Of a DNA stretch of 64,000 nt, positions 9,361 through 18,801 are shown one piece after another (position 1 is the stretch's first letter; each line of letters begins with the position of its first letter). A program made the translations under genes and the position numbers. The DNA lies in assembly GCF_003201955.1 (NCBI RefSeq), contig NZ_QJJM01000017.1, positions 1 through 64,000 of the forward strand, given 5' to 3'. Origin of the DNA: Blastomonas natatoria. Its GTDB lineage: Bacteria > Pseudomonadota > Alphaproteobacteria > Sphingomonadales > Sphingomonadaceae. Below the pieces are notes generated by a model, which was not told the origin of the DNA, searched no databases, and saw nothing but the letters and a program-made list of their open reading frames with translations.

Positions 9361-9569
9361 CGGCGCTCTGCTAACAGCAGACGCCGTGCACGTCATCCCG
9401 CGAATGAGCGAATTTGCCGCAACAGGGCGGGACAATGCAGAGATTCCTGCATTTTCGCATCGCCCCCGACCAAAAGGGCAGGGGGCTGCACTCTGGCCAA
9501 AGCGGGTCGGTTCGATTAATCGCCACGTTCATAAGGCGGCATTTTCCGCCATCACGCTACAGGACCGAC

Positions 9570-10715
9570 ATGACCGACCAGTTCGAGCTCACCGAAGACC
9601 AGCTTGCGATCCAGGAAGCGGCGCGCAAGTTCACCGCCGACAGGATCACGCCCTTTGCCGCCGAATGGGACGAGAAACACATTTTTCCGCGCGACACGAT
9701 CAAGGAAGCCGCAGATCTCGGCTTCGCGGCGATCTATGTCAGCGAAGAGAGCGGCGGCATAGGCCTCGGACGGCTCGAAGCGGCGCTGATCATGGAGGCC
9801 ATGGCCTATGGCTGCCCGTCGACCAGCGCGTTCATCTCCATCCACAACATGGCGGCATGGATGATCGACAGCTTCGCCTCGGACGATCTTAAGGCGCGCT
9901 ATCTTCCCGATCTCGTCACCATGGACAGGATCGCCAGCTACTGCCTGACCGAGCCGGGTTCGGGATCGGACGCCGCCGCTCTCAAGACCAAGGCGGTGCG
10001 CGACAGCGATCATTATGTCGTCAACGGCTCCAAGCAGTTCATCAGCGGCGCGGGCGCGAACGATGTCTATGTGACGATGGTCCGCACCGGCGAGGATGGC
10101 CCCAAGGGGATCAGCTGTCTGGTGATCGACAAGGACACGCCCGGCGTCAGCTTCGGTGCCAACGAGAAGAAGCTCGGTTGGCACAGCCAGCCGACGGCGC
10201 AGGTGATCTTCGAGGACGCGCGCATACCCGTCGCCAACCGGGTCGGGGCGGAAGGCGATGGCTTCCGCTTTGCGATGATGGGGCTTGATGGTGGCCGCCT
10301 GAACATCGGTGCCTGCTCGCTCGGCGGGGCGCAACGCTGTCTGGACGAAGCGATCGCCTATACCAACGACCGCAAGCAGTTCGGCAAGCGGATCAGCGAT
10401 TTCCAGAACACGCAGTTCATGCTCGCCGACATGGCGACCGATCTGGAAGCGGCGCGCGCGCTGCTCTATCTCGCCGCCGCCAAGGTTACCGCCAATGCAC
10501 CCGACAAGACCAAGTTCGCGGCGATGGCCAAGCGGCTGAGCACCGATAGCGGTTCGAAGATTGTCAATGATGCGCTGCAACTCTTTGGCGGATATGGCTA
10601 TCTCCAGGATTATCCGATCGAGCGCTTCTGGCGCGACCTGCGCGTGCATTCGATCCTTGAGGGGACCAACCAGGTGATGCGGATGATCGTCGCACGCGAG
10701 ATGCTGCGCCAGTGA
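9570..10715 (+). CDS. acyl-CoA dehydrogenase, probable isobutyryl-CoA dehydrogenase
   Basis: A 381-residue FAD enzyme. It has the flavin motif YCLTEPGSGSDAAALKT, KQFISGAGANDVYV, and near the end GGYGYLQDYPIERFWRDLR and ILEGTNQVMRMIVAREML with the catalytic-base region. Direct linkage to 3-hydroxyisobutyryl-CoA hydrolase (10 bases downstream) and an enoyl-CoA hydratase argues for oxidation of isobutyryl-CoA to methacrylyl-CoA in valine degradation. 2-methylbutyryl-CoA remains possible. ATG 9570 (MTDQFELTEDQ) is the conserved start; the open frame continues to 9414 without family similarity. Confidence 0.88.
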   Translation: MTDQFELTEDQLAIQEAARKFTADRITPFAAEWDEKHIFPRDTIKEAADLGFAAIYVSEESGGIGLGRLEAALIMEAMAYGCPSTSAFISIHNMAAWMIDSFASDDLKARYLPDLVTMDRIASYCLTEPGSGSDAAALKTKAVRDSDHYVVNGSKQFISGAGANDVYVTMVRTGEDGPKGISCLVIDKDTPGVSFGANEKKLGWHSQPTAQVIFEDARIPVANRVGAEGDGFRFAMMGLDGGRLNIGACSLGGAQRCLDEAIAYTNDRKQFGKRISDFQNTQFMLADMATDLEAARALLYLAAAKVTANAPDKTKFAAMAKRLSTDSGSKIVNDALQLFGGYGYLQDYPIERFWRDLRVHSILEGTNQVMRMIVAREMLRQ

Positions 10716-10725
10716 GGGGAACATC

Positions 10726-11781
10726 ATGACCAGCGATATCCTGACCCGCGTCGAAGGCCGCACCGGCGTCATCAGCCTGAACCGTCCTGGCGCGATCCAT
10801 GCGCTCACCACGCCCATGTGCCATGCGATGACCGAGGCGCTTGTCAGCTGGATCGACGATCCCGCGATCGATGCCGTGATGATCGATCATGCCGAAGGGC
10901 GCGGTTTCTGCGCGGGCGGCGACATCCGCATGCTGGCCACCAGCGGCGCGGCGGACGGCGCAGAGGCGCGTGAATTCTTCTTCATCGAATATCGCCTCAA
11001 CCATCTGCTGTTCGTCTATCCCAAGCCGGTGATCGCCTTCATGGACGGCATCACCATGGGCGGAGGCGTGGGCCTTTCCATGCCCTCGCGCTACCGGATC
11101 GCCACAGAGAACACCCGCTTTGCCATGCCGGAAACGGGGATCGGCCTGTTCCCGGATGTGGGTGGCGGCTGGTTCCTCTCCCGGCTACCGGGCCGGGTGG
11201 GGCAGTTCCTCGCGCTCACCGGGGCGCGGCTCGATGGTGCGGAATGCCACGCCTTGGGGCTGGCGACGCATTATCTGGCGTCCGACACGCTGGCCGATTC
11301 CAAGCAGCGCCTCGCCTCGGCGCCGGAGGAGATCGACGCGATTCTGAGCGACCTATCGATCACCCCGCCGCCCGCCCGCATCCTGGGCAATCGCGAACAG
11401 ATCGACCGGCTGTTCGCTTCCGATCGCTACGAAGATATTCTCGCCGGGCTCGAGGGGGACGGTTCGGATTGGAGCGCGAAGGAGCTCGCGACCTTGGGCC
11501 ACAAGTCGCCCCAGACGTGCAAGGTTGCTCTGCGCCAGCTCAAGGAAGGCGCACAAATGCCTGACTTCGCGGCCGAAATGCGCCAGGAATATGCGATCGG
11601 CGCGCGCGTCGTGCAGATGCACGACTTTATCGAGGGCGTGCGCGCGTTGATCATCGAGAAAGACAATGCGCCGCGCTGGAACCCCGCCACCGCAGAGGGT
11701 GTGAGCGATGCGCTGCTCGATACCATCTTTGCACCTCTGCCTGAGGATCAGGCCTGGACCCCCTTGGAGATTGCCCGATGA
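10726..11781 (+). CDS. 3-hydroxyisobutyryl-CoA hydrolase
   Basis: A 351-residue crotonase-fold thioesterase that releases 3-hydroxyisobutyrate from its CoA ester in valine breakdown. The oxyanion-hole motifs are [13 protein letters not shown] and [15 protein letters not shown], followed by [23 protein letters not shown], which is characteristic of HIBCH rather than ordinary hydratases. The extra C-terminal part, about 90 residues longer than an enoyl-CoA hydratase, also fits. A GGGGAA ribosome site lies before the ATG, and the stop overlaps the next gene by 4 bases. Confidence 0.9.
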   Translation: MTSDILTRVEGRTGVISLNRPGAIHALTTPMCHAMTEALVSWIDDPAIDAVMIDHAEGRGFCAGGDIRMLATSGAADGAEAREFFFIEYRLNHLLFVYPKPVIAFMDGITMGGGVGLSMPSRYRIATENTRFAMPETGIGLFPDVGGGWFLSRLPGRVGQFLALTGARLDGAECHALGLATHYLASDTLADSKQRLASAPEEIDAILSDLSITPPPARILGNREQIDRLFASDRYEDILAGLEGDGSDWSAKELATLGHKSPQTCKVALRQLKEGAQMPDFAAEMRQEYAIGARVVQMHDFIEGVRALIIEKDNAPRWNPATAEGVSDALLDTIFAPLPEDQAWTPLEIAR

Positions 11782-12551
11782 CCTATGAAACGCTTCTCGT
11801 CGAACAGCGCGGTGCCGTCACGCTGATCACGCTCAACCGTCCGCAGGCGCTCAACGCTCTGAACAGCCAGGTGCTTGCCGATCTGATCGCAGCGCTTAGC
11901 GCCTTCGATGCCGACCCGTCGCAGGGCTGTGCCGTGCTGACCGGTAGCGAAAAGGCCTTCGCCGCTGGGGCCGACATCAAGGAAATGGCGACGCAGAGCT
12001 TCGCCGACATGTACGGCAGCAATTTCTTTGCCGGCTATGATCGCGTCACTGCCACGCGCAAGCCGGTGATTGCGGCGGTCGCGGGCTATGCGCTGGGCGG
12101 CGGCTGCGAGCTTGCAATGATGTGCGATTTCATCATCGCTGCCGACAATGCCAAGTTCGGCCAGCCAGAGATCAAGCTCGCCGTCACCCCCGGCATGGGC
12201 GGATCGCAGCGCATGGCGCGTGCGATCGGCAAGGCCAAGACGATGGACATGTGCCTCACCGGGCGAATGATGGACGCGACCGAAGCCGAGCAGTCGGGCC
12301 TGGTCGCGCGCGTCGTCCCCCTGGCCGAGCTCGTCGATGAGGCCGTCAAGGCTGCTCAGACCATCGCGGGCATGGCGCCGCTCGCCACGCTGGCGGTCAA
12401 GGAAATGGTCAACGCCGCGTTCGAAACGACGCTGCAGCAGGGCGTCGTTTTCGAGCGCCGCCTGTTCCACGGCCTGTTCGGCAGCGAGGACCAGAAGGAA
12501 GGCATGGCCGCGTTCGTCGAAAAGCGCCCCGGCCAGTGGACCGGACGCTGA
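11778..12551 (+). CDS. enoyl-CoA hydratase
   Basis: A 257-residue crotonase. Typical features are [26 protein letters not shown] (first oxyanion residue and a catalytic Glu region), [16 protein letters not shown] and [19 protein letters not shown] with the second catalytic Glu. It adds water to 2-enoyl-CoA and, in this operon, probably to methacrylyl-CoA. Translationally coupled (ATGA) to the preceding hydrolase. No 3-hydroxyisobutyrate dehydrogenase or methylmalonate-semialdehyde dehydrogenase is in the window, so the valine route is incomplete here. Confidence 0.92.
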   Translation: MTYETLLVEQRGAVTLITLNRPQALNALNSQVLADLIAALSAFDADPSQGCAVLTGSEKAFAAGADIKEMATQSFADMYGSNFFAGYDRVTATRKPVIAAVAGYALGGGCELAMMCDFIIAADNAKFGQPEIKLAVTPGMGGSQRMARAIGKAKTMDMCLTGRMMDATEAEQSGLVARVVPLAELVDEAVKAAQTIAGMAPLATLAVKEMVNAAFETTLQQGVVFERRLFHGLFGSEDQKEGMAAFVEKRPGQWTGR

Positions 12552-12639
12552 TCGAACCAGATCGGGCGTTGATGCGTCATGGCTTAAAAATGATCGGCAG
12601 CGTGATTATCTTCGGCGCCTGACCGGAGATTTATAATCC

Positions 12640-13407
12640 ATGCCTGCTACCCAGAGCCCCGCCCGTCCGCCGCATCCCTTGCTGACCTTGAGCGAGGGGA
12701 GGGCATTTTTCGAGCTTGGCTCGTTTCTCGCCTTGCGGCGCGCGATGCGGCACTTGCCCAAGGGCGATGGGCATTCGGTGATCGTCTTGCCGGGGTTCCT
12801 TGCGAGCGACAGCTCCACCCGCCCCCTGCGAGGATTGCTGGACGATCTCGGCTATTCCAGCTTTGGCTGGGAACTCGGGCGCAACGTTCGCTTCGATAAT
12901 GCGCGGGAGCAGGCACTCTATGCGCTGCTCGACCGGGTGCACGCCGATTCTGGCAGGACGGTTTCCCTGATTGGCTGGAGCCTCGGCGGATTGTTTGCCC
13001 GCGAAATGGCCAAGCAGAGCCCCTCGAAAGTACGGCAGGTCATCAGCCTGGGAAGTCCCATTTCGGGCGACAGGGGTCATACCAATGCCCGCCATCTCTT
13101 CGAGCGGTTGAATGGCAAGGACCCCGAGCCCCTGCGGCAGGGCCGCTTCCGCAACCTGGAAGAGGCCCCACCGGTGCCTACCACGTCTATCCTCAGCCGC
13201 AGCGACGGGATTGTCGCGTGGCGTGGGTCCGTGCAGAAGCCGGGGCCGAAGGCCGAAACGCTGGAGGTATTCTCGAGTCATTGCGGGCTTGGGGTCAATC
13301 CCATGGTGATGTACGCGATCGCGGACCGTCTTGCTCAGCAGGAAGACGATTGGAAGCCGTTTGCCCGCACGGGTTGGCGATCGCTCGCCTTCCGAACAAT
13401 TGAATGA
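12640..13407 (+). CDS. alpha/beta-fold hydrolase, lipase-like
   Basis: A 255-residue serine hydrolase. HSVIVLPGFLASDSSTRPL is the oxyanion-side strand and loop, LIGWSLGGLFA carries the nucleophile Ser114, SRSDGIVAWRG the probable acid, and SSHCGLGVNP the histidine. The segment around the nucleophile resembles lipases and PGAP1-like esterases. There is no signal peptide, so it should be cytoplasmic. GGAG lies about 10 bases before the ATG. It may share transcripts with the upstream beta-oxidation genes, but an 88-base gap separates them. Substrate unknown. Confidence 0.75.
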   Translation: MPATQSPARPPHPLLTLSEGRAFFELGSFLALRRAMRHLPKGDGHSVIVLPGFLASDSSTRPLRGLLDDLGYSSFGWELGRNVRFDNAREQALYALLDRVHADSGRTVSLIGWSLGGLFAREMAKQSPSKVRQVISLGSPISGDRGHTNARHLFERLNGKDPEPLRQGRFRNLEEAPPVPTTSILSRSDGIVAWRGSVQKPGPKAETLEVFSSHCGLGVNPMVMYAIADRLAQQEDDWKPFARTGWRSLAFRTIE

Positions 13408-13497
13408 GGCAGATCGGATTCCGCATTCCAGACGCCTGCTGAACCGGCAGCATTGGTGCTGATTGCTGATTTTTTCCGGATCTTGAGGAGGTAACTC

Positions 13498-13689
13498 GTG
13501 CTGCAGAGTGTTTGGGCTCAGCTGGCGCTGGCCATGTCAGCTCTTGCGGGCACCGCAGCGATTGCGGACGCTCGCCGCATGCGCCGACGCAATTTTGACC
13601 GGGTCGGTTTCATGCCATGGTCGATGATCTTCATCCTGTCGCTTGTCATAGCCGTCTGCGCCACGGCCTTCGCTCTCAAGGGCTATTGA
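13498..13689 (+). CDS. small two-helix membrane protein, unknown function
   Basis: A 63-residue protein starting with GTG, preceded by a very strong ribosome site (GAGGAGGT, about 13485-13492), which decides the start. It has two hydrophobic helices (about residues 6-22 and 41-60) joined by a basic loop DARRMRRRNFDR, predicting both ends outside and the loop in the cytoplasm by the positive-inside rule. No family recognised. It stands alone between the hydrolase and the lipoprotein gene. Confidence 0.65.
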   Translation: MLQSVWAQLALAMSALAGTAAIADARRMRRRNFDRVGFMPWSMIFILSLVIAVCATAFALKGY

Positions 13690-13939
13690 TCTTGGCAGTC
13701 CCCCTTATCGGCGTGGTGACACCCCCTCATGCCGCACCTCCTGGCTGGCGATATATCGTTGCTCCATAAGCGTAAATGATCAATAGTTCTCCATGAAGAC
13801 AAACAGTAATGCAGCAGTCTGAATGGTTTCGACACACAGGTACACAAACGTCACTACATTAAATTCCGTTCATGTTTGAACCGACAATTGCAAATACCGC
13901 CCGATGCATGGAATATCGAGTACATGCGGGGGTGTGATC

Positions 13940-15211
13940 ATGCGGAATATCGTGGATACAAGAACAGGGCTGGGCTTTGCGCTGGCAGCGTGCTTGCTGC
14001 TCTGCGGTTGTGGTGCGCGGTGGAACACGGCCTTTCGAGATCGCAACATTCCGACGGGTTCGGCATCGGTAATCACCGTTGACGCCAAGCAGCGTCATGT
14101 CCTGATCCAGCCGACCGTGGAGACCGATGGCTCTGGACCGTCACCGACGAGCCTGCGAATGTGCGCCGAACCGGCACCAGATGTCTTTGCAGTGATTGCA
14201 GCCAGTGGATCCGGTTCGATCGGCTTTGACGCGAGATCGCAGACCGGGCAGGGAGGCCTCAGCATTTCCGCATCCGAAGCCGGGGCGACCATCGAACGCA
14301 CACAAACCATCAATCTGCTGCGGGAAAGCTTCTACCGGACATGCGAACGGTATCTGAACGGCGCGATTTCGCGCGAATCTTTCATCGTACAGGCAGGCCG
14401 CGATGCACGTGCCATGGTCGCCATTCTGGCGATCGAACAACTGACCGGTGCAGTCAAGCGGCCAGCGACGATCATCAGCGGCCCTGCAGTAGCGACAAGC
14501 GCGCAGATGTCGAGCGAACTGGTGACGCTCTACGCCACAGCGGCAAAGCGCAGAGAGGCAGCAGAAAAGGCCTATGCGCCGGTCAAGGACAAGGAGACGG
14601 CCGACTGCAGCAAGGTGCCTGCCGATGGCAAGGCGGCGTGCGAAGCGGACAAGGCCAAGGCTGTGGCGGCCAAGGCAGAATTGGATAGTGCAAGCGCGCA
14701 GGTGGCGGAAATCGTCAAGCTGTCGGGCAATGTCGGCCCGGCCTTGCAGGCAGGGGCCTCTACGAGTGCCGGAGCCGTCCTGCCAGGCGGGGCAGACAAA
14801 GGCGCGTCCGGAACCGAAATCGGCAAGGTCGCGGACGCTGTTGTCGCCATCGCACGACAGGTGATCGAAGTCGATGACATGCGCCTGTTCTGTATCGAAG
14901 ATGTGGCGGCAAAAGGCGACAGCAGCGCGCTCTATGATAGCTGCCTGGCGCTCCTGAGCGGCGCGGCCAAGTTCGAAGCGGAACGCTTTTCCCGCGACAC
15001 ATACGCGCTGCGGCAGGCGCGAGACCGCAGAACACAGGCTTTTCAGGGGTTCGCGCCCGGAACTTTCGATTGTCCCGCAATAGCCGCAACCGTCGGTCTC
15101 AGCCCGCGAGAGACATTAGCCCTGTGCAGCGGCGATCCCGCAGTCTCGAGAGATGCGTTCTTCGAGCTTTCACCCGGTCAGCAACAGGCGATCCTGAACC
15201 AGATGCAATAA
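13940..15211 (+). CDS. lipoprotein of unknown function
   Basis: A 423-residue protein starting MRNIVDTRTGLGFALAAC. LAAC (residues 15-18) is a lipobox, so it should be lipid-anchored at Cys18; a second possible site is the Cys at 24. A middle region rich in Ala, Lys and Glu (about 195-260) is probably helical, perhaps coiled coil, and contains two cysteines (TADCSKV, KAACEAD). The C-terminal part has paired cysteines (FCIEDV, YDSCLALL, TFDCPAIA, LCSGDP) consistent with oxidised periplasmic disulfides. No family recognised. GGGGGTG lies upstream of the ATG. Followed 11 bases later by a 74-residue gene whose ribosome site overlaps this stop codon. Confidence 0.75.
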   Translation: MRNIVDTRTGLGFALAACLLLCGCGARWNTAFRDRNIPTGSASVITVDAKQRHVLIQPTVETDGSGPSPTSLRMCAEPAPDVFAVIAASGSGSIGFDARSQTGQGGLSISASEAGATIERTQTINLLRESFYRTCERYLNGAISRESFIVQAGRDARAMVAILAIEQLTGAVKRPATIISGPAVATSAQMSSELVTLYATAAKRREAAEKAYAPVKDKETADCSKVPADGKAACEADKAKAVAAKAELDSASAQVAEIVKLSGNVGPALQAGASTSAGAVLPGGADKGASGTEIGKVADAVVAIARQVIEVDDMRLFCIEDVAAKGDSSALYDSCLALLSGAAKFEAERFSRDTYALRQARDRRTQAFQGFAPGTFDCPAIAATVGLSPRETLALCSGDPAVSRDAFFELSPGQQQAILNQMQ

Positions 15212-15222
15212 GGAGCAGTCAG

Positions 15223-15447
15223 ATGTCGAGAATTGTAACGATTGTCGGACCGAACGCAGACCAGGTTGAGGAACAGGCATCAGCAATTGGCGGTGAACGC
15301 CTTTTCGACAACCGCGCGGAGGATGTCGAGCTCGACGAGTACAAGCATATTGCCTTCCCGGAGATGGTCGGAGCCCGAAGCAAGGAACTCGTGGTCAATC
15401 ACTACGAGAAGGGCAAGATGCTCTACGTGATCATACTCAAGAAATGA
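15223..15447 (+). CDS. small protein, unknown function, partner of the upstream lipoprotein
   Basis: A 74-residue protein, MSRIVTIVGPNADQVEEQ to the C-terminal MLYVIILKK. AAGGAG (15210-15215) overlaps the stop codon of the lipoprotein gene and fixes ATG 15223, so the two are translated from one mRNA. It is soluble, without signal peptide, alternating charged helix and beta segments. No family recognised. It converges on cpaF, with 74 bases between the stops. Confidence 0.7.
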   Translation: MSRIVTIVGPNADQVEEQASAIGGERLFDNRAEDVELDEYKHIAFPEMVGARSKELVVNHYEKGKMLYVIILKK

Positions 15448-15521
15448 CAAGCCGGACGTCCCTCGATGGGTTGCCTTGAGGATCAGGACCGGGGCATTCA
15501 GGATCGCGCCGAGCCGTCGGC

Positions 15522-17078
15522 TTACAAACAGGCTTCCAGGAACGCCTGTTCGAAACCGAACTGCCGGGCCTTTTCCAGCGTATAAGGGCGAAGGCCCGTC
15601 GAGCGATATTCGCCGATGATTTTGCCGTCGCTGCCTTCGTCCAGATATTCGAACTTGAACAGTTCCTGGGTGACGATGACCTCGCCCTCCATTCCGATAA
15701 CCTCGGTGACGTTGGTCACGCGGCGCGAACCATCGCGCAGGCGTTTCACCTGGACGATGATGTCGACCGACTCGGCGATCTGGCGGCTGATCGCTTCCTT
15801 GGGGATCTTGATGTCGCCCATCAGGATCATGTTTTCCATACGGCCGAGCGCCTCGCGCGGGCTGTTGGCGTGAAGCGTACACATCGATCCGTCGTGACCG
15901 GTGTTCATCGCGGCGAGCAGGTCGAAGCACTCCGCGCCACGAATTTCGCCCAGGATGATGCGATCTGGACGCATACGCAGCGCGTTCTTGACGAGATCGC
16001 CGATGCTGATCGCGCCCTTGCCCTCCAGGTTCGGCGGGCGCGTTTCGAGCGGCAGCCAGTGCGGCTGCTGCAGGCGAAGTTCGGCCGCGTCCTCGATGGT
16101 CAGCACGCGTTCGCCCGGATCGATCATCTTCGACAGCGCATTGAGCATCGTCGTCTTGCCCGAGCCTGTACCACCCGAGATGACGATGTTGAAGCGGCAG
16201 GCCCCGGCGATCTTGAGCGCGGTCGCCATCTTTTCCGACATGGCGCCCCAATCCTTCAGATTGTCGAGCGTGATCGGCTTTTCGGAAAACTTACGAATGG
16301 AGATCGCGGTGCCGCGCAGCGACAGCGGCGGGATGATGACGTTGACGCGGCTGCCGTCCTTCAAGCGGGCGTCGGCCAGCGGCGTGGTCTGGTCGATGCG
16401 GCGACCGACCTGGTTGACGATACGCTGGGCGATCTGCAGCAGATGTTCCTCGTCGCGGAACTGGATCGGCGCGATCTGCAGCTTGCCCTTCTTTTCGATA
16501 TAGGTCTGCTCCGGACCGTTGACCATGATGTCGGTGATTTCCGGATCGTTGAGCAGTTCCTCGAGCGGACCGAAGCCGAGCAGCTCGTCGATAAGCACCT
16601 TTTCCAGCGCAAACTGCTCGCGCCGGTTGAGCGTGAGCTTGAGTTCGGCGAGCACTTCGAGGATGATCGGGCGGAATTCCTCGGCCAGCTCGTCCTTGGT
16701 CAGCGTGGCAGCGGCTTCCGGATCGACGCGTTCGAGCAGGCGCGGCAGCACTTGTTCCTTGATCTTGTGGACCGAGGCTTCGAATCCTTCGACTTTGGGG
16801 CCGGTATCGGCAATCGAATTTGCACGATCCGACAGACGCGTCATCGCATCGTTCAGCGCCGCGCTTTCGGGCGTCATGTCGATCATGTCGAGGCTGGGCA
16901 GATCGACGGAATCAAGATCAGGGAACTGTTCGCCGCCCATGTCGAGCGAGAGGCCAAGACGCGCTTCTGCAGGGGGAGGGGAGGCAGCGCCTCCCTTCAT
17001 CGGGCGGGCGACGCCGAAGCTCGGCCGTGCGCCGGGGCCCATCTGTCCAATGCCATTCTTTCTGCCGAACGCGCTCAT
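15522..17078 (-). CDS. cpaF: CpaF/TadA-type secretion ATPase
   Basis: A 518-residue type II/IV secretion ATPase of the tight-adherence (Flp pilus) branch. After a variable Pro/Gly-rich N-terminus of about 100 residues come the N-domain (LIDELLGFGPLEELL, ITDIMVNGPE), Walker A SGGTGSGKTT (302-310), the Asp box region VLTIEDAAELRLQQPH, Walker B RMRPDRIILGEIRGAE and the His box HDGSMCTLHANSPREAL. It would power pilin assembly from the inner membrane. No other tad/cpa gene is adjacent, which is unusual; they may lie elsewhere. Divergent from the EamA exporter gene with a 211-base intergenic region. Confidence 0.93.
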   Translation of the reverse strand: MSAFGRKNGIGQMGPGARPSFGVARPMKGGAASPPPAEARLGLSLDMGGEQFPDLDSVDLPSLDMIDMTPESAALNDAMTRLSDRANSIADTGPKVEGFEASVHKIKEQVLPRLLERVDPEAAATLTKDELAEEFRPIILEVLAELKLTLNRREQFALEKVLIDELLGFGPLEELLNDPEITDIMVNGPEQTYIEKKGKLQIAPIQFRDEEHLLQIAQRIVNQVGRRIDQTTPLADARLKDGSRVNVIIPPLSLRGTAISIRKFSEKPITLDNLKDWGAMSEKMATALKIAGACRFNIVISGGTGSGKTTMLNALSKMIDPGERVLTIEDAAELRLQQPHWLPLETRPPNLEGKGAISIGDLVKNALRMRPDRIILGEIRGAECFDLLAAMNTGHDGSMCTLHANSPREALGRMENMILMGDIKIPKEAISRQIAESVDIIVQVKRLRDGSRRVTNVTEVIGMEGEVIVTQELFKFEYLDEGSDGKIIGEYRSTGLRPYTLEKARQFGFEQAFLEACL

Positions 17079-17289
17079 GGTGACCGATTATCCCGGATAA
17101 TGTCGCGGGCATCCCCGAAAGCTGCCCAGATGTTGCATGGTGAATAGCCCGGAAACTTTGACAATGTCCTAACAAGGCCTTTCCGAGCGCTCCGCAGCGC
17201 ACGCATTTGGCCCGTTGGCACTTGCATCCGTGCCATTAATGGGCATTAAGCCGACCAAAGGTTAACAACCCACCAGCAGGCGTCCCGAC

Positions 17290-18207
17290 TTGTCCGAAAA
17301 TAGGTTGAATGCCGGTTACACCACCGAAGGACGTCCGACTCTCGGCACCGGCATGCTGTTCGCCCTGATCGGCTTTGCGATGCTGTCGTGCGGCGACGGC
17401 CTGATCAAGTCGACCGCGGGGCAATGGCCAGGAATGGCCGTGGCGGCTCTGCGCTTCACCTTTGGCGCGATTGGCCTTGGGCTGGTGCTGCTCGTGAGGG
17501 AAGGCCCCCAAGGCTTCCGCTTGCCCCGACCCCGAGTGCAATTGGCGCGCGGCTTTTTCCTGGCCGGCGCGACGGTCACCTTCTTCTCCAGCATCTTCCT
17601 GATGCCGCTCGCCACGGCCACATCGATCCAGTTCATGGCGCCACTGCTGACCGCAGTGATTTCCTCGATCCTGTACAATGAACGGTTGAGTCCGGGGCGC
17701 TGGGTTGCGACCCTGGTCGCCTTTGTTGGTGTGATGATCGTGCTCAGACCCAGCTTCGCCGATCTGGGATGGGCGGCACTGCTGCCGCTGGCCGCAGCTT
17801 TCGGAATGAGCGGCCTGATGATCAGCAACGCCAGGGCAGCAGGTTCCGGCAGCGTCCTGCTGATGCAGTTCCTGGTGGCGGCCATCGCTGCCCCCCTGCT
17901 CATCCTCTACGCGGCACTCGGGCATGTATCGGGTGTCGCATCGCTGCAGATCGGATGGCCGAGCCTTTATGTCGTGCTGGTCTGCGCAACCGTCGCGGTG
18001 ACGGCCAGCATCAGCCATATGTTTGTCTACCTCGCCACCGCGCGCAGTTCGGCGGCCACCGTGGCGCCCATGGTCTATGTGCAGATCATCGTTGCCATCG
18101 CGATCGGCGTGGTCTTCTATCGCGACTATCCTGATTTCGTCGCTCTGGCGGGAACCGGGGTGATCATCGCGAGCGGTATCTATCTGCTGCGCGACGGAGG
18201 CAAATAG
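17290..18207 (+). CDS. EamA-family (DMT superfamily) transporter
   Basis: A 305-residue protein with ten predicted membrane helices in two EamA repeats; LATATSIQFMAPLLTAVISSILYNERL ends the first. It is only a relative of the exporter at 8419-9360 at family level. The start is a TTG with AGCAGG upstream; an in-frame ATG at 17353 would remove 21 residues but keep the first helix intact, so the start is uncertain. The substrate is unknown. A small DUF6265 gene follows 12 bases after the stop, probably in the same operon. Confidence 0.82.
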   Translation: MSENRLNAGYTTEGRPTLGTGMLFALIGFAMLSCGDGLIKSTAGQWPGMAVAALRFTFGAIGLGLVLLVREGPQGFRLPRPRVQLARGFFLAGATVTFFSSIFLMPLATATSIQFMAPLLTAVISSILYNERLSPGRWVATLVAFVGVMIVLRPSFADLGWAALLPLAAAFGMSGLMISNARAAGSGSVLLMQFLVAAIAAPLLILYAALGHVSGVASLQIGWPSLYVVLVCATVAVTASISHMFVYLATARSSAATVAPMVYVQIIVAIAIGVVFYRDYPDFVALAGTGVIIASGIYLLRDGGK

Positions 18208-18219
18208 GGAAGGGCGGAC

Positions 18220-18672
18220 ATGGCACTGACGGGATGGTTGATCGGACTGGCGATGCAGATGGCGACCCTGCCCGTCCCGCCGTCTCTACCCTGCTGGATC
18301 GAGGGGCGCTGGGTTTCGGAAGAGGCCGAGGCACGCTGGACCGAAGAGAACTGGACCGGCTGCCGCGCCGAAACGATGCTAGGCACCGGGAGAGGCGGAC
18401 GCGGCGACGAGGTTACCTCTTACGAATTCATGCGGATCGCCCGCAACGAGAATGGCGACCTGATGTTCTATGGCGCGCCGTTCGGCAATCCGGCAGCGGC
18501 GTTCCGGGCGGTCAAGTCAGGGCCACGCGAGGTCGTCTTCGTCAATCCCAACCACGAATATCCGCAGCGTATCCGCTACTGGATGGAAGGCGACATGCTG
18601 CTGGCCGAAGCCAGCATGCGCGACGGCAGCAAGGCGCAGGCGTGGCGCTACAAGCGAGTGGTTGGAAAATAA
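18220..18672 (+). CDS. DUF6265 family protein
   Basis: A 150-residue protein. A hydrophobic N-terminus (about residues 4-20) is a possible signal peptide. It is followed by CWIEGRWVSEE, ETMLGTGR, YEFMRIARNENGDLMFYGAP and VVFVNPNHEYPQRIRYW, the conserved elements of DUF6265 (calycin-like small beta proteins). The role is unknown. An AGGGAAGGG stretch lies upstream of the ATG. It lies 12 bases after the EamA gene. Confidence 0.75.
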   Translation: MALTGWLIGLAMQMATLPVPPSLPCWIEGRWVSEEAEARWTEENWTGCRAETMLGTGRGGRGDEVTSYEFMRIARNENGDLMFYGAPFGNPAAAFRAVKSGPREVVFVNPNHEYPQRIRYWMEGDMLLAEASMRDGSKAQAWRYKRVVGK

Positions 18673-18688
18673 TTCAGGGTCAGACTTT

Positions 18689-18775
18689 CTTCGTCATTCC
18701 TGCGAAAGCGGGAATCCCGCTATTGTCGCCCTGCCTTCAGAAAGCGGGACCCCCGCCTTCGCGGGGGTGACGAGA
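18689..18775. repeat. inverted pair of palindromic intergenic repeats (CGTCATTCC type)
   Basis: The outer ends TCGTCATTCC and GGGGGTGACGA are roughly complementary. Each arm folds on its own (GCGAAAGCGGGAATCCCGC region on the left, CCCCCGCCTTCGCGGGGG on the right). This is the two-hairpin REPIN-like layout. It lies between the convergent DUF6265 and atpC genes and could also act as a transcription end for both. Confidence 0.7.
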
Positions 18776-18801
18776 AAAACAGACAGGGAGAGGAACGAAA
18801 A

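Noticed and set aside
17226-17270. Possible CtrA sites (TTAA-type) before cpaF and the exporter
   Set aside because: TTAATGGGCATTAA has a spacer of 6, not 7, and the nearby GGTTAAC is only a half site; too weak to claim.
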